A DNA stretch of 64,000 bases from Motilibacter deserti (GTDB lineage: Bacteria; Actinomycetota; Actinomycetes; Motilibacterales; Motilibacteraceae), in the NCBI RefSeq assembly GCF_011250635.1, contig NZ_JAANNP010000009.1, positions 1-64,000 on the forward strand. The letters run 5' to 3'. Of the stretch, positions 53,016-61,676 are shown piece after piece; positions within the stretch are counted from its first letter, which is position 1, and every line of letters starts with the position of its first letter. Both the position numbers and the translations under genes were made by a program. A model generated the notes under the pieces. It worked only from the letters and a program-made list of their open reading frames with translations, was not told where the DNA came from and searched no databases.

Positions 53016-54890
53016 CTACCTCCCGGTGGCCAGCAGCGCCCGGGCGTCGGCGGCGAGCAGCGCCGCCAGCGGCTCGGGGACGCCCCGCCCGGCGTGCGAC
53101 TCGGCGTCGTCGACCAGCTGCGCCCAGTCCTGCTTGTCGATGTCGTCGAGCATCCGGCGCCGCAGCGACGGCTTGACCTCCTGCGGCCCGGCCAGCAGGG
53201 AGGCAAGGCCGCGGGCGGTCGGAACCACCGTGAACGTGGACGTGGTCGTCGTCGTGCCGCCCTCGCCCGTCGCCGTCACGACGACGGTGTGCGTGCCGAG
53301 CGCGAGCGTGTCGACGTCGGTGACCTGCCCCTCGGCCGCCGGCTTCCCGTCCAGGGTCACGCTGACCGAGTCGGCGTCCTGCTCGGCGACGGCGAGCGTG
53401 AGGCTCTCGCCGCGGGTCAGCTGGGCGCCGGCCGCGGGAGCGAGCACCGAGGCCGTCGGCTTGCCGGCCAGCGCCTGGGTGTAGCGGTCCTGCCAGCCGG
53501 CGAGCTGCCCGGCCTTGTTGGTGATGATCCCGTCGACGCCCAGCTCGCGCAGCCGCTCCCACGAGGCGGTGTCGTCGACCGTCCACACCATGACGGCCAC
53601 GCCGGCCTCGTGCAGCTCCTCGACGACCCCCGGGTCGGCCTTCAGCCCGTCCCAGCTGGGGTTGTACGCCGCGAGCCCCAGCTCCTTCGAGACCGCGACC
53701 GGGTCGGCGTCCAGCGCGGACCGGAGCAGGCCGAGGCGGAGCTCGGGGTCGGCCGCGCGGGCGTGGCGCAGGACGTTGACGTCGAAGCTCTGCAGCAGCA
53801 CCTCACTGGTCTGCCCGCGGCTCTTGATGGCGGCGACGACCCGGTCCACCTCGGCCTGCGTCTCCGGCCCCTTCACCTCGAGCAGGAGCTTGCTCGCGCG
53901 GCCGCGGACCTGGTCGAGCACGTCGGTCAGGGCGGGGACCTTCTGGCCCGGGTACGCGGCCGCGGAGAACCATGAGCCGGCCTCGAGCTGGGCGATCTGC
54001 GCCGCGGTCAGCGTGCTGATGTCGCCGGTCCCCGCGGTCGTCCGGTCGACCGTGTTGTCGTGCATCAGCACAGGCGCGCCGTCCCGGGTGGTCTGCACGT
54101 CGGTCTCCACCCAGTCGGCGCCGTTGCGGATGGCCGACTCGAAGGCGGCGAGGGTGTTCTCCGGCGCCGTGGCCGAGTCGCCGCGGTGCGCGATGACGGC
54201 CGGCAGGGCCCCGGGGGCGTCGGGGACGATGACCGGCTCGGGGTCGAGCCTGGTGACGACGATGTCGTCGTAGCTCGCCTGCGCGCCGTTCACGACCAGT
54301 CCGAGCACGCCCGCGGCCGACCGCTGCAGCGCGCTGGTCGTCATGACCTTCGTGCCGTTGAAGACCCAGGTCGCGCGGCTGCCGTGCACCTCGACGGCGA
54401 CGCGCACGTCCTTGCCGGTGCCGGCCGTCGTCGGCGCGCTGGCGGTGTTGGTGACGTTCCACGCGCCGCCGGCCGTCATCTGCGCGAACTCGAGCCCGTT
54501 CGCCGCGGTGGAGCCCGTGCGCATGGTGGCGATCCACCACGGCCGGCTGCCGTCGGCGGGCATGTCGAGGGCGACGGCGCTCCAGCGCGCGGTGTTCTGC
54601 ACCGTCTCGAAGCGCACGGTCGCCTCGACCCGGTAGTCGCTGAGGTGCTCGCCGAACGTGATGCGAGCCTGCTGGCTCGAGCTGGCGCTCGTCCCGACCA
54701 GGCGGCCGTCCCGGACGGCCCACGTGCCCTCGATCGGGCGCCAGCCCGCCGGCAGGACGTTGTCGTCGAAGTCGGCACGCAGCACGACGGCGCTGTCGGC
54801 GGTCGCGGGCGCGGAGCTGGTGAGCGGGGCGACGGCGAGCAGCGGGACAGCCGCCAGCACGCCGAGCCCACGGGCAGAACGGAGTCGCAC
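53016..54890 (-). CDS. Secreted multidomain glycerophosphodiester phosphodiesterase
   Basis: 624 residues, GTG 54890 after GGAAGGAC. Signal peptide 1-~32; a LamG/DUF1080-like jelly-roll at ~35-215 (FDDNVLPAGWRPIEGTWAVRDG) that may bind glycans; a GDPD TIM barrel at ~231-470 with His235-Arg236 (AHRGDSATAPENT), Glu262/Asp264 and His277 (ETDVQTTRDG, LMHDNTVDR); an Ig-like domain ~475-560; and a helical C-terminus. It should cleave glycerophosphodiesters (lipid head groups or glycerol teichoic acid) outside the cell to give glycerol 3-phosphate, a phosphate or carbon source. Confidence 0.92.
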   Translation of the reverse strand: MRLRSARGLGVLAAVPLLAVAPLTSSAPATADSAVVLRADFDDNVLPAGWRPIEGTWAVRDGRLVGTSASSSQQARITFGEHLSDYRVEATVRFETVQNTARWSAVALDMPADGSRPWWIATMRTGSTAANGLEFAQMTAGGAWNVTNTASAPTTAGTGKDVRVAVEVHGSRATWVFNGTKVMTTSALQRSAAGVLGLVVNGAQASYDDIVVTRLDPEPVIVPDAPGALPAVIAHRGDSATAPENTLAAFESAIRNGADWVETDVQTTRDGAPVLMHDNTVDRTTAGTGDISTLTAAQIAQLEAGSWFSAAAYPGQKVPALTDVLDQVRGRASKLLLEVKGPETQAEVDRVVAAIKSRGQTSEVLLQSFDVNVLRHARAADPELRLGLLRSALDADPVAVSKELGLAAYNPSWDGLKADPGVVEELHEAGVAVMVWTVDDTASWERLRELGVDGIITNKAGQLAGWQDRYTQALAGKPTASVLAPAAGAQLTRGESLTLAVAEQDADSVSVTLDGKPAAEGQVTDVDTLALGTHTVVVTATGEGGTTTTTSTFTVVPTARGLASLLAGPQEVKPSLRRRMLDDIDKQDWAQLVDDAESHAGRGVPEPLAALLAADARALLATGR

Positions 54891-55017
54891 GAAGGGTCCT
54901 TCCGGGGTTCTGGAGTCCCGGGGACGCTAGGGACCGCGCGTTAAGCCCATGCGGACAGCCGGCGACGCGGCGGCGACCATCAGGTGCCGCCCCGCCGCCC
55001 GGCGGGCTCACCGCCGG

Positions 55018-55623
55018 TCAGCTCCCGCAGTACGGCGCGTCCTGGTGTCCCAGGCCGGAGATCGGCGGCTCGCCCTGCGGGCCCTTCTCCAGCGTGCGGG
55101 CCGTGCCGTACCCCTTCAGCGTCGGCGACGCCCAGATCGCGGCGCCGGTCACCATCCGGTCGCCCTCGTAGCTCTCGGTGCGGAACGTCGTGAGGCCCAG
55201 GCGGATCGTGTACGTCCTGGCCCGGGTGCCGGCCCAGCAGTAGTACGCCCGGGTGGCGGCCCGCGCCCGCGGCTCGCTCACGACCGTCCCGGGCGCGTGC
55301 TGCGGCAGCGCCATCGAGACGGCCGGTACGGCGCCGGGCAGCTGGTAGCGGCCCTTCGGGTCGCGCCAGTCCAGCGCGAGGCCCTTGGTCAGTGCCGTCG
55401 GGACGCGGAAGCTCGCCGTGCCGTTCCTGACCGTCACCGTCCGCAACGGGCGGTCGGACGTGCCGGCCTCCGTGGTGTTCCAGACGCCGAACGTGCAGCC
55501 GTCGCAGCCGCGGATGCTGAGGGTGACCGTCGTGGTCGGGGTGGCGGCGTGCGCGGGGGCGGCGAGCGCGGCCGCCGCGACGGCGCCGGCCGCCACGGCG
55601 AGGAGCTTGCGGGCGTTCGTCAC
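55018..55623 (-). CDS. Secreted protein of unknown function
   Basis: 201 residues from GTG 55623 (GAAGGACGAG upstream). Signal peptide KLLAVAAGAVAAAALAAPAHAA, then a beta-rich mature part with a CDGCTFGVW motif near its start, RAYYCWAGTRARTYTIRLGL in the middle and a terminal YCGS. Four cysteines could form two disulfides. It lies upstream of, and is probably transcribed separately from, the phosphodiesterase. No family recognised. Confidence 0.65.
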   Translation of the reverse strand: MTNARKLLAVAAGAVAAAALAAPAHAATPTTTVTLSIRGCDGCTFGVWNTTEAGTSDRPLRTVTVRNGTASFRVPTALTKGLALDWRDPKGRYQLPGAVPAVSMALPQHAPGTVVSEPRARAATRAYYCWAGTRARTYTIRLGLTTFRTESYEGDRMVTGAAIWASPTLKGYGTARTLEKGPQGEPPISGLGHQDAPYCGS

Positions 55624-55801
55624 GGCTCGTCCTTCTGTCACGGCACGTCCTTCGTCCGGCTCTCTGACGGGGATCGGCTCCCGATGGGGGCCGTTGCTGC
55701 AGAGCCGGGCGCTGTCGTGCTGATACGCCGTGCTGATTACGTCGTACTGGTCCGTCGTGCTGGTCCGCCGTGCTGACAGGCGTGCCTGACAAGCAGTGCG
55801 G

Positions 55802-56089
55802 TCAGCTGGCCAGCCGCTCCCCGGCGTCTGCGGGCTCGATCTCGACGGGCCTGCTGATCTCGGCCCACACGTCGTCGAGGGAGAGGCCGAGGACGGCGGT
55901 GATCGCGGCGATGGTCGGGAAGGCGGGGGTCGCGACGCGGCCGGACTCGATCTTGCGCAGCGTCTCCGGCGACACCCCGGCATCGAGGGCGGTGGCGAGC
56001 ATCGGGCGCTCTCCCCGGGCGCGACGCAGGAGGGCGCCGAGGCGCTGCCCCCGCTCGACCTCGGCGGGGGTGAGGGGCAACCGGACCAT
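55802..56089 (-). CDS. XRE-family transcriptional regulator
   Basis: 95 residues, one helix-turn-helix domain: GQRLGALLRRARGERPMLATALDAGVSPETLRKIESGR (recognition helix SPETLRKIE), then FPTIAAITAVLGLSLDDVW, the usual fourth and fifth helices of Cro/C1 domains. It starts at ATG 56089, six bases after a TAGTAT box. It diverges from a methionine aminopeptidase, and repeats between them look like its operator, so it probably controls both. Confidence 0.88.
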   Translation of the reverse strand: MVRLPLTPAEVERGQRLGALLRRARGERPMLATALDAGVSPETLRKIESGRVATPAFPTIAAITAVLGLSLDDVWAEISRPVEIEPADAGERLAS

Positions 56090-56095
56090 GGCCCG

Positions 56096-56128
56096 ATACT
56101 AATACCGGGATAGTATGGCCGGGATAGT
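56096..56128. promoter_or_regulatory. Divergent -10 boxes forming an operator, plus direct repeat
   Basis: ATACTA-N9-TAGTAT (56096-56116) is an inverted repeat made of the two facing -10 boxes, TAGTAT minus for xre and TAGTAT plus for map. CCGGGATAGT occurs twice, at 56105 and 56119, 14 bp apart. A dimeric XRE protein bound here would block both promoters. Confidence 0.6.
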
Positions 56129-56156
56129 TATCGGCCGCTCGAGGGAAGGCACGGCC

Positions 56157-56930
56157 ATGATCGAGATCCTCAGCCCCACCGAGCTGGCCCGGGCCAAGGA
56201 CACCGGCGCGCTCGTCGCCGGGATCCTGCAGACCCTGCGCAACCGCAGCGGAGTCGGCACCAACCTGCTCGACATCGACCGGTGGGCACAGGCGATGATC
56301 GTGGAGGCCGGCGCGCAGTCCTGCTACGTCGACTACGAGCCGTCGTTCGGGCGCGGCCCCTTCGGCCACTACATCTGCACCTCGGTCAACGACGCCGTGC
56401 TGCACGGGCTGCCCCACGACTACGCGCTGGCCGACGGCGACCTGCTGACGCTCGACCTCGCCGTCTCGCTCGGCGGTGTCGTCACCGACTCGGCGATCAG
56501 CTTCGTCGTGGGCGAGGCCAAGGACGCGGCCGACACCGCGATGATCGCCGCGACGGAGCGTGCGCTGAGCGCCGGGATCGCGGCCGCGGGCCCGGGCGTA
56601 CGCCTCGGCGACGTCTCCCACGCCATCGGCTCGGTCCTCGACGCGGCCGGCTACCCGATCAACACCCAGTTCGGCGGCCACGGGGTCGGGTCGACGATGC
56701 ACCAGGACCCCCACGTCCCCAACGCGGGCCGGCCGGGCCGCGGGTTCAAGCTCCGCCCCGGCCTGCTGCTCGCCCTCGAGCCGTGGGTCATGGCCGACAC
56801 CGACGAGCTCGTCACCGACGCCGACGGGTGGACGCTGCGCAGCGTCACCGGCTGCCGGACCGCCCACAGCGAGCACACGATCGCCATCACCGAGGACGGC
56901 ACGGAGATCCTCACCCTGCCGCGGGCGTGA
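56157..56930 (+). CDS. map: Methionine aminopeptidase, type I
   Basis: 257 residues from ATG 56157, with GGGAAGG upstream. Removes the initiator methionine. The five metal ligands are in place: Asp in LTLDLAVSLGG, Asp in VVTDSAISFVVG, His in GGHGVGSTMHQDPHV, Glu in ALEPWVM and Glu in HSEHTIAIT. VNDAVLHGLPHDYALADGD is the family substrate loop (usually VNEVVCHGIP). It stands apart from the ribosomal-protein cluster where the housekeeping map normally lies, and is paired with its own regulator, so it is likely an accessory, conditionally used copy. Confidence 0.92.
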   Translation: MIEILSPTELARAKDTGALVAGILQTLRNRSGVGTNLLDIDRWAQAMIVEAGAQSCYVDYEPSFGRGPFGHYICTSVNDAVLHGLPHDYALADGDLLTLDLAVSLGGVVTDSAISFVVGEAKDAADTAMIAATERALSAGIAAAGPGVRLGDVSHAIGSVLDAAGYPINTQFGGHGVGSTMHQDPHVPNAGRPGRGFKLRPGLLLALEPWVMADTDELVTDADGWTLRSVTGCRTAHSEHTIAITEDGTEILTLPRA

Positions 56931-56983
56931 CTCGCACGCAGCCGTTGGCGTGACTCGCACGCAGCCGCCGGCGGAGCCCGCGC

Positions 56984-58021
56984 TCAGGCGCAGGCGCACA
57001 CCACGCGGTCGCCCGCCTGCAGCGGCCCGGCGTCCGGGTCGTTGTAGTGCAGCACCCGCCCGCGCCGCACCACCGCGAGCACGGGCGTGGAGACCTCGTG
57101 CAGCCGCTTGCCGACCTCGTCGGGCGCGATCTCCCGGTCGACGAGGTCGAGGCCGGTGCCGAACGCCACCAGGTCCTCCACGACGGCGACCGCCGCCGGG
57201 CTGTCGGCGGCCAGGCCGAGCAGCCGCCCGGTCGTCTCCGAAGTGACGATCACGGAGGTGGCGCCGCTCTGCTCGAGCAGCTCCGCGTTCTCCGACTGCC
57301 GTGCCGCGGCCACCACGCGGGCCTTCGGGTTGGCCCGCCGCGCGGTGAGGGTCGCGAGGATCGCCGAGTCGTCCCGGCCGAGGGCGACGATCACGGTCGA
57401 GGCACGCTCGATCAGCGCCTCACGCAGGGTCGCCTCGTTCGTCGCAGGCCCGGCGACGGCCACCAGGCCCTGGTCCACGGCGGCCTCGACGGCGCGGATG
57501 TCCGCGTCGACGACGACGATCCGCGAAGCCGGGTAGCCCTGGAGCAGCAGCGCGCGGACCGCGTTGCGCCCCTTGGTGCCGAAGCCGAGGACAAGGACAT
57601 GGGACTTCACGCGTGACCTCCATCGGGCGAGGCGGAACTCCTCCCGTGACCTCTGCGTCAGCGCCGAGATCGTCGTCCCGACCAGGATGATGACGAACAG
57701 CAGCCGCATCGGGGTGACCGCGAGGGCGTTGACGAGCCGGGCGCTCTCGGTGACAGGCGTGATGTCGCCGTAGCCCGTCGTCGAGAGCGTGACGGTCGTG
57801 TAGTAGAGGGCGTCGATCGCCGAGACCGTCTCGTCGACGTTGTCCCGGTAGCCGCCGCGCTCGAGCATGACGATCAGCCAGTTGACCGCGACGAGGGCCA
57901 GCGCCGCCCCCATGCGCAGGACGATCGCGAGGATAGGGCTCTTCGGCGGGCTGCCCGGCAGCCGGATGCCACGGGCCGTACGCGCCCGACGTGAGTACCA
58001 GTGATGGTCGCGCTGCGGCAC
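56984..58021 (-). CDS. Two-TM potassium channel with TrkA-N/RCK domain
   Basis: 345 residues. TM1 (ILAIVLRMGAALALVAVNWLIVML), a pore helix, the K+ selectivity filter TGYGD in STTGYGDITP, and TM2 (ALAVTPMRLLFVIILVGTTI) form one pore subunit. The cytosolic RCK part begins HVLVLGFGTKGRNAVRALL (Rossmann NAD/ATP site) with VVVDADIRAVEAA, and a C-terminal TrkA-C-like lobe (REIAPDEVGKRLHEVSTPVLAVV). It should form a tetrameric ligand-gated K+ channel. Confidence 0.92.
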   Translation of the reverse strand: MPQRDHHWYSRRARTARGIRLPGSPPKSPILAIVLRMGAALALVAVNWLIVMLERGGYRDNVDETVSAIDALYYTTVTLSTTGYGDITPVTESARLVNALAVTPMRLLFVIILVGTTISALTQRSREEFRLARWRSRVKSHVLVLGFGTKGRNAVRALLLQGYPASRIVVVDADIRAVEAAVDQGLVAVAGPATNEATLREALIERASTVIVALGRDDSAILATLTARRANPKARVVAAARQSENAELLEQSGATSVIVTSETTGRLLGLAADSPAAVAVVEDLVAFGTGLDLVDREIAPDEVGKRLHEVSTPVLAVVRRGRVLHYNDPDAGPLQAGDRVVCACA

Positions 58022-58049
58022 CGGCTAGCTCTTCCGGCTGCGCACGGGA

Positions 58050-58568
58050 TCAGGGGTCGTTGCGCAGCCGCGCGTAGGACACGAGGTCGTGCCACTCGCC
58101 CCGACGGAACTGCGCTCCACGCAAGACCCCCTCGCGGGTGAACCCCGCCTTCTCCAACGCCCGCTGCTCGGGCCTGTTGTCCACGTCGGTGGACGCCTCG
58201 ACGCGGCAGGCGTCGGTCGTCGCGAAGAGCATGTCAGCCAGCAGGCGCTGGGCCCGGGTGCCCGCTCCCCGGCCGCGGTACGGCGGGTGCAGCGAGATGC
58301 CGATGTTCCACGCGCGTGACTGCGGGTTGGGGCCGTACGGCACGGCGTGCCAGCTCACCGACCCGGCGAGCTCGGCGTCGACCTCGACCACCAGGAAGCC
58401 GTAGCCCCGCTCGGCGCCGTTGCGGCGCAGCAGCTCGGCGTGCGAGCGCGGCGGCAGCCCGAAGTCGCCCCACTCGCCGGCGTGCTCGGGGTCCTGGTCC
58501 CACGCGTCCAGGGTGGGGACGTCGGCCTCGGCCACGGCGCGCAGCCGGACGCCGGTGCGCGAGCTCAC
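58050..58568 (-). CDS. GNAT family acetyltransferase
   Basis: 172 residues from GTG 58568, overlapping the PH-like gene stop by four bases. GNAT fold of the RimJ/RimL type: VRLRAVAEADVPTLDAW at the start, LAGSVSWHAVPYG, WNIGISLHPPYRGRGAGTRAQRLL (motif A, acetyl-CoA pyrophosphate loop RGRGAG) and NRPEQRALEKAGFTREGVLRG (motif B). It acetylates an amino group of a protein, antibiotic or metabolite; target unknown. Confidence 0.9.
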   Translation of the reverse strand: MSSRTGVRLRAVAEADVPTLDAWDQDPEHAGEWGDFGLPPRSHAELLRRNGAERGYGFLVVEVDAELAGSVSWHAVPYGPNPQSRAWNIGISLHPPYRGRGAGTRAQRLLADMLFATTDACRVEASTDVDNRPEQRALEKAGFTREGVLRGAQFRRGEWHDLVSYARLRNDP

Positions 58569-59152
58569 GAGAGCGCCACCGTCAGCACGAGGGCGCCGAC
58601 CAGCACGACGGCCGGGACGATCACGTCCCACCTCCAGCGGACCACCACCTCGCCCGCCGGCGCCCGGTCGCGCCGCTCCTCCCAGCGCTGCACGAGCCGC
58701 GCCGTCAGCGCTTCCCCGCTCCGCCCGCCACGCGGGCGCGGCTCCTCGACGCCGGCCGCCTCGGCCACCCGGTCCCGGGCCAGGTGACGCCGCTTCCGGG
58801 GGGCGGAGGCGTACGCCACGAAGGTCCCGCGGTCGGTGCGCACCTCCAGCGACCACTTCCCGCCCAGGTGCTCGATGCGCGGCCACGGGATCCGCACGTC
58901 CCGGACGACGTTGACCAGCGTGATCCCGTCGTCGTCCTGCAGCAGCGCGGGCCGGTAGGCGAGGGCGTAGAACGAGAGGGTGATCAGCGCCAGCACCTCG
59001 GTGACGACCAGGCGCTGGAAGCCCGTCCCGCGCACGAGCGTGTCGGCCAGCAGGACCGCGGCCAGCACGAACCACACGACCGCGACGCCGCGCGACAGCC
59101 CCGCCCGGTGGACCTCGCGGCCGCCGGGAGCGGGACCTGCCTGCCTCTGCAC
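58565..59152 (-). CDS. Membrane protein with PH-like domain
   Basis: 195 residues from GTG 59152. Two N-terminal membrane helices (VAVVWFVLAAVLLADTLV, VVTEVLALITLSFYALAY), then a PH-like beta domain (LLQDDDGITLVNVVRDVRIPWPRIEHLGGKWSLEVRTDRG), which is the bPH6/DUF pattern with the conserved IPW..I, a charged linker, and a last helix DVIVPAVVLVGALVLTVAL. Typical of small actinobacterial envelope proteins of unknown function. Coupled to the acetyltransferase. Confidence 0.75.
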   Translation of the reverse strand: MQRQAGPAPGGREVHRAGLSRGVAVVWFVLAAVLLADTLVRGTGFQRLVVTEVLALITLSFYALAYRPALLQDDDGITLVNVVRDVRIPWPRIEHLGGKWSLEVRTDRGTFVAYASAPRKRRHLARDRVAEAAGVEEPRPRGGRSGEALTARLVQRWEERRDRAPAGEVVVRWRWDVIVPAVVLVGALVLTVALS

Positions 59153-59239
59153 AGCGCCGATCCTGCCCTAGCGGCCGGAGGCGTACGCGCGGGCTCGGGC
59201 CGCAGCCCGCCGCGCCCCCGTCCGCCATGGACTGCGGCA

Positions 59240-59245
59240 TAGACT
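59240..59245 (+). promoter_or_regulatory. -10 box (TAGACT) of deoC, leaderless
   Basis: TAGACT, six bases, then GTG 59252. Confidence 0.5.
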
Positions 59246-59251
59246 CGGGAG

Positions 59252-60238
59252 GTGAGTGCGACAGTGACGTCGGAGCCGGCCGGAGCGCGGTCGCCGGCCC
59301 TCGAGACGGTGACGTCGAGCGTGACCGCGTCCGAGAGCGCGCTGCGCCGCTTCCTGCACGGGCTGCCCGGGGTGGACCAGGTCGGCGCCGAGGCCCGTGC
59401 CGCGACGCTCGCCTCCCGCTCGGTCAAGGCCGACGCCAAGCGCCAGCTGATCGACCTCGCGATCTCCTGCATCGACCTCACGACGCTCGAGGGCGCGGAC
59501 ACCCCGGGCAAGGTGCGCGGTCTCTGCGCCAAGGGGCGCCGCCCCGAGCCCGACGACTCCTCCTGCCCGCAGGTCGCGGCGATCTGCATCTACGGCGACC
59601 TGGTGCCGGTGGCGGTCGAGGAGCTCAGGGGCACCGGCATCAACGTCGCCGCCGTCGCCACGGCGTTCCCCAGCGGCCGGGCCTCCCTCGCCGTGAAGCT
59701 GCAGGACACCCGCGACGCCGTCGCCGCTGGCGCCGACGAGATCGACATGGTCATCGACCGCGGCGCCTTCCTGTCCGGCCGCTACGGCCAGGTCCTCGAC
59801 GAGGTCCGCCAGGTCAAGGCCGCCTGCGGCCCCGCCCACCTCAAGGTCATCCTCGAGACCGGCGAGCTGGCGACGTACGACAACGTGCGGCGCGCCTCCT
59901 GGCTGGCGATGCTCGGCGGCGCGGACTTCATCAAGACGAGCACCGGCAAGATCAGCCCGGCGGCGACGCTTCCCGTGGCGCTGGTGATGCTCGAGGCCGT
60001 CCGCGACTTCCGCGCCGCGACGGGCTCCCAGGTCGGCTTCAAGCCGGCCGGCGGCATCCGCACAGCGAAGGACGCGCTCAAGCACTTCGTGCTCGTGCAC
60101 GAGACGTGCGGCGACGACTGGCTCGACCCGGCGTACTACCGGCTCGGGGCCTCGAGCCTGCTCAACGACCTGCTGCTGCAGCGCCAGCGGATGGCGACCG
60201 GCCGCTACGCCGGCCGCGACTACGTGACGGTGGACTGA
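59252..60238 (+). CDS. deoC: Deoxyribose-phosphate aldolase
   Basis: 328 residues. Splits 2-deoxyribose 5-phosphate into acetaldehyde and glyceraldehyde 3-phosphate. Class I aldolase motifs: IDLTTLEGADT, AAVATAFPSGRAS, ADEIDMVIDRGAFLSG, HLKVILETGELATYD (proton-relay Lys and Glu), ADFIKTSTGK with the Schiff-base Lys, and VGFKPAGGIRTAKDAL. The ~70-residue N-terminal extension over the E. coli enzyme is common to the long actinobacterial/eukaryotic-like form. One base separates its stop from the aldehyde dehydrogenase start, which oxidises the acetaldehyde. Confidence 0.94.
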   Translation: MSATVTSEPAGARSPALETVTSSVTASESALRRFLHGLPGVDQVGAEARAATLASRSVKADAKRQLIDLAISCIDLTTLEGADTPGKVRGLCAKGRRPEPDDSSCPQVAAICIYGDLVPVAVEELRGTGINVAAVATAFPSGRASLAVKLQDTRDAVAAGADEIDMVIDRGAFLSGRYGQVLDEVRQVKAACGPAHLKVILETGELATYDNVRRASWLAMLGGADFIKTSTGKISPAATLPVALVMLEAVRDFRAATGSQVGFKPAGGIRTAKDALKHFVLVHETCGDDWLDPAYYRLGASSLLNDLLLQRQRMATGRYAGRDYVTVD

Positions 60239-60239
60239 G

Positions 60240-61676
60240 ATGGTGAAGTTCGAGTACGCCCCCGCCCCCGAGTCGACGGCCGTCGTCGACATCGCCCCGT
60301 CCTACGGGCTCTTCGTCGACGGCGCCTTCGTCGACCCGGCCGACGGCGAGCCGTTCAAGACGGTCAACCCGGCGACCGAGGAGGTGCTCTGCGAGGTCGT
60401 CGCGGGCGGCCCGGCCGACGTCGACCGCGCGGTGCAGGCCGCGCGCCGGGCGCAGGACGGCGTCTGGTCCCGGCTCCCGGGCCGCGAGCGGGGCAAGTAC
60501 CTCTTCCGCATCGCCCGCATCATGCAGGAGCGCGCCCGCGAGCTCGCGGTCCTCGAGACGCTCGACAACGGAAAGCCGATTCGCGAATCCCGCGACGTCG
60601 ACGTGCCGCTCGCCGCAGCGCACTTCTTCTACCACGCGGGCTGGGCCGACAAGCTCTCCTACGCGGGCTTCGGCCCCGACCCCAAGCCGTACGGCGTGGC
60701 GGGCCAGGTCATCCCGTGGAACTTCCCGCTGCTGATGCTGGCCTGGAAGGTCGCGCCGGCCCTCGCGTGCGGCAACACCGTCGTGCTCAAGCCGGCGGAG
60801 ACGACACCGCTGACGGCGCTGCTGTTCGCCGAGATCTGCCAGCAGGCCGACCTGCCGCCGGGCGTCGTCAACATCGTGACCGGGGCGGGAGAGACCGGCC
60901 GGGCGCTCGTCGAGCACGACGGCGTGGACAAGGTCGCGTTCACGGGGTCGACCGAGGTCGGCAAGGCGATCGCCCGCTCGGTCGCCGGCACCCGCAAGCG
61001 CGCGACGCTGGAGCTCGGCGGCAAGGCGGCGAACGTCGTCTTCGAGGACGCGCCGATCGACCAGGCGGTCGAGGGCATCGTCAACGGCATCTTCTTCAAC
61101 CAGGGCCACGTGTGCTGCGCGGGCAGCCGCCTGCTGCTGCAGGAGTCCGTGGCCGACGAGGTGCTCGACTCGCTCAAGCGCCGCCTCGGGATGCTGCGGG
61201 TCGGCGACCCGCTGGACAAGAACACCGACGTCGGGGCCATCAACTCGGCGGCGCAGCTGGCCCGCATCCGCGAGCTGTCCGACATCGGCGAGGCCGAGGG
61301 CGCGCAGCGCTGGTCACCGGCGTGCGAGCTGCCGGACCGCGGCTACTGGTTCCCGCCGACGCTCTTCACCGGGGTCTCGCAGGCGCACCGCATCGCGCGC
61401 GAGGAGGTCTTCGGCCCCGTGCTGTCGGTCCTGACCTTCCGCACCCCCGCCGAGGCGGTCGAGAAGGCCAACAACACGCCGTACGGCCTCTCCGCCGGTG
61501 TGTGGACCGAGAAGGGCTCGCGCATCCTCTGGATGGCGGACAAGCTCAAGGCCGGCGTCGTCTGGGCCAACACGTTCAACCGCTTCGACCCGACGTCGCC
61601 CTTCGGCGGCTACAAGGAGTCCGGCTGGGGCCGCGAGGGCGGCCGGCACGGGCTGGAGGCCTACCTTCATGGCTGA
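60240..61676 (+). CDS. Aldehyde dehydrogenase (NAD-dependent)
   Basis: 478 residues, full-length ALDH. Motifs in order: VIPWNFPLLMLAWKVAPALACGN (oxyanion Asn), GNTVVLKPAETTPLTALL (NAD adenine Lys/Glu), VAFTGSTEVGKAI, ELGGKAANVVFEDA (general-base Glu), NQGHVCCAGSRLLLQE (catalytic Cys), EEVFGPVLSVLTF and a C-terminal NTFNRFDPTSPFGGYKESGWGREGG. Position directly after deoC fits acetaldehyde as substrate. It overlaps the next, half-length ALDH gene by eight bases. Confidence 0.94.
   Translation: MVKFEYAPAPESTAVVDIAPSYGLFVDGAFVDPADGEPFKTVNPATEEVLCEVVAGGPADVDRAVQAARRAQDGVWSRLPGRERGKYLFRIARIMQERARELAVLETLDNGKPIRESRDVDVPLAAAHFFYHAGWADKLSYAGFGPDPKPYGVAGQVIPWNFPLLMLAWKVAPALACGNTVVLKPAETTPLTALLFAEICQQADLPPGVVNIVTGAGETGRALVEHDGVDKVAFTGSTEVGKAIARSVAGTRKRATLELGGKAANVVFEDAPIDQAVEGIVNGIFFNQGHVCCAGSRLLLQESVADEVLDSLKRRLGMLRVGDPLDKNTDVGAINSAAQLARIRELSDIGEAEGAQRWSPACELPDRGYWFPPTLFTGVSQAHRIAREEVFGPVLSVLTFRTPAEAVEKANNTPYGLSAGVWTEKGSRILWMADKLKAGVVWANTFNRFDPTSPFGGYKESGWGREGGRHGLEAYLHG

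Noticed and set aside
50394-53975. A 1193-codon open frame on the plus strand opposite the GGDEF-EAL and phosphodiesterase genes
   Set aside because: Same reason: no motifs, crosses gene boundaries of clear genes on the other strand.
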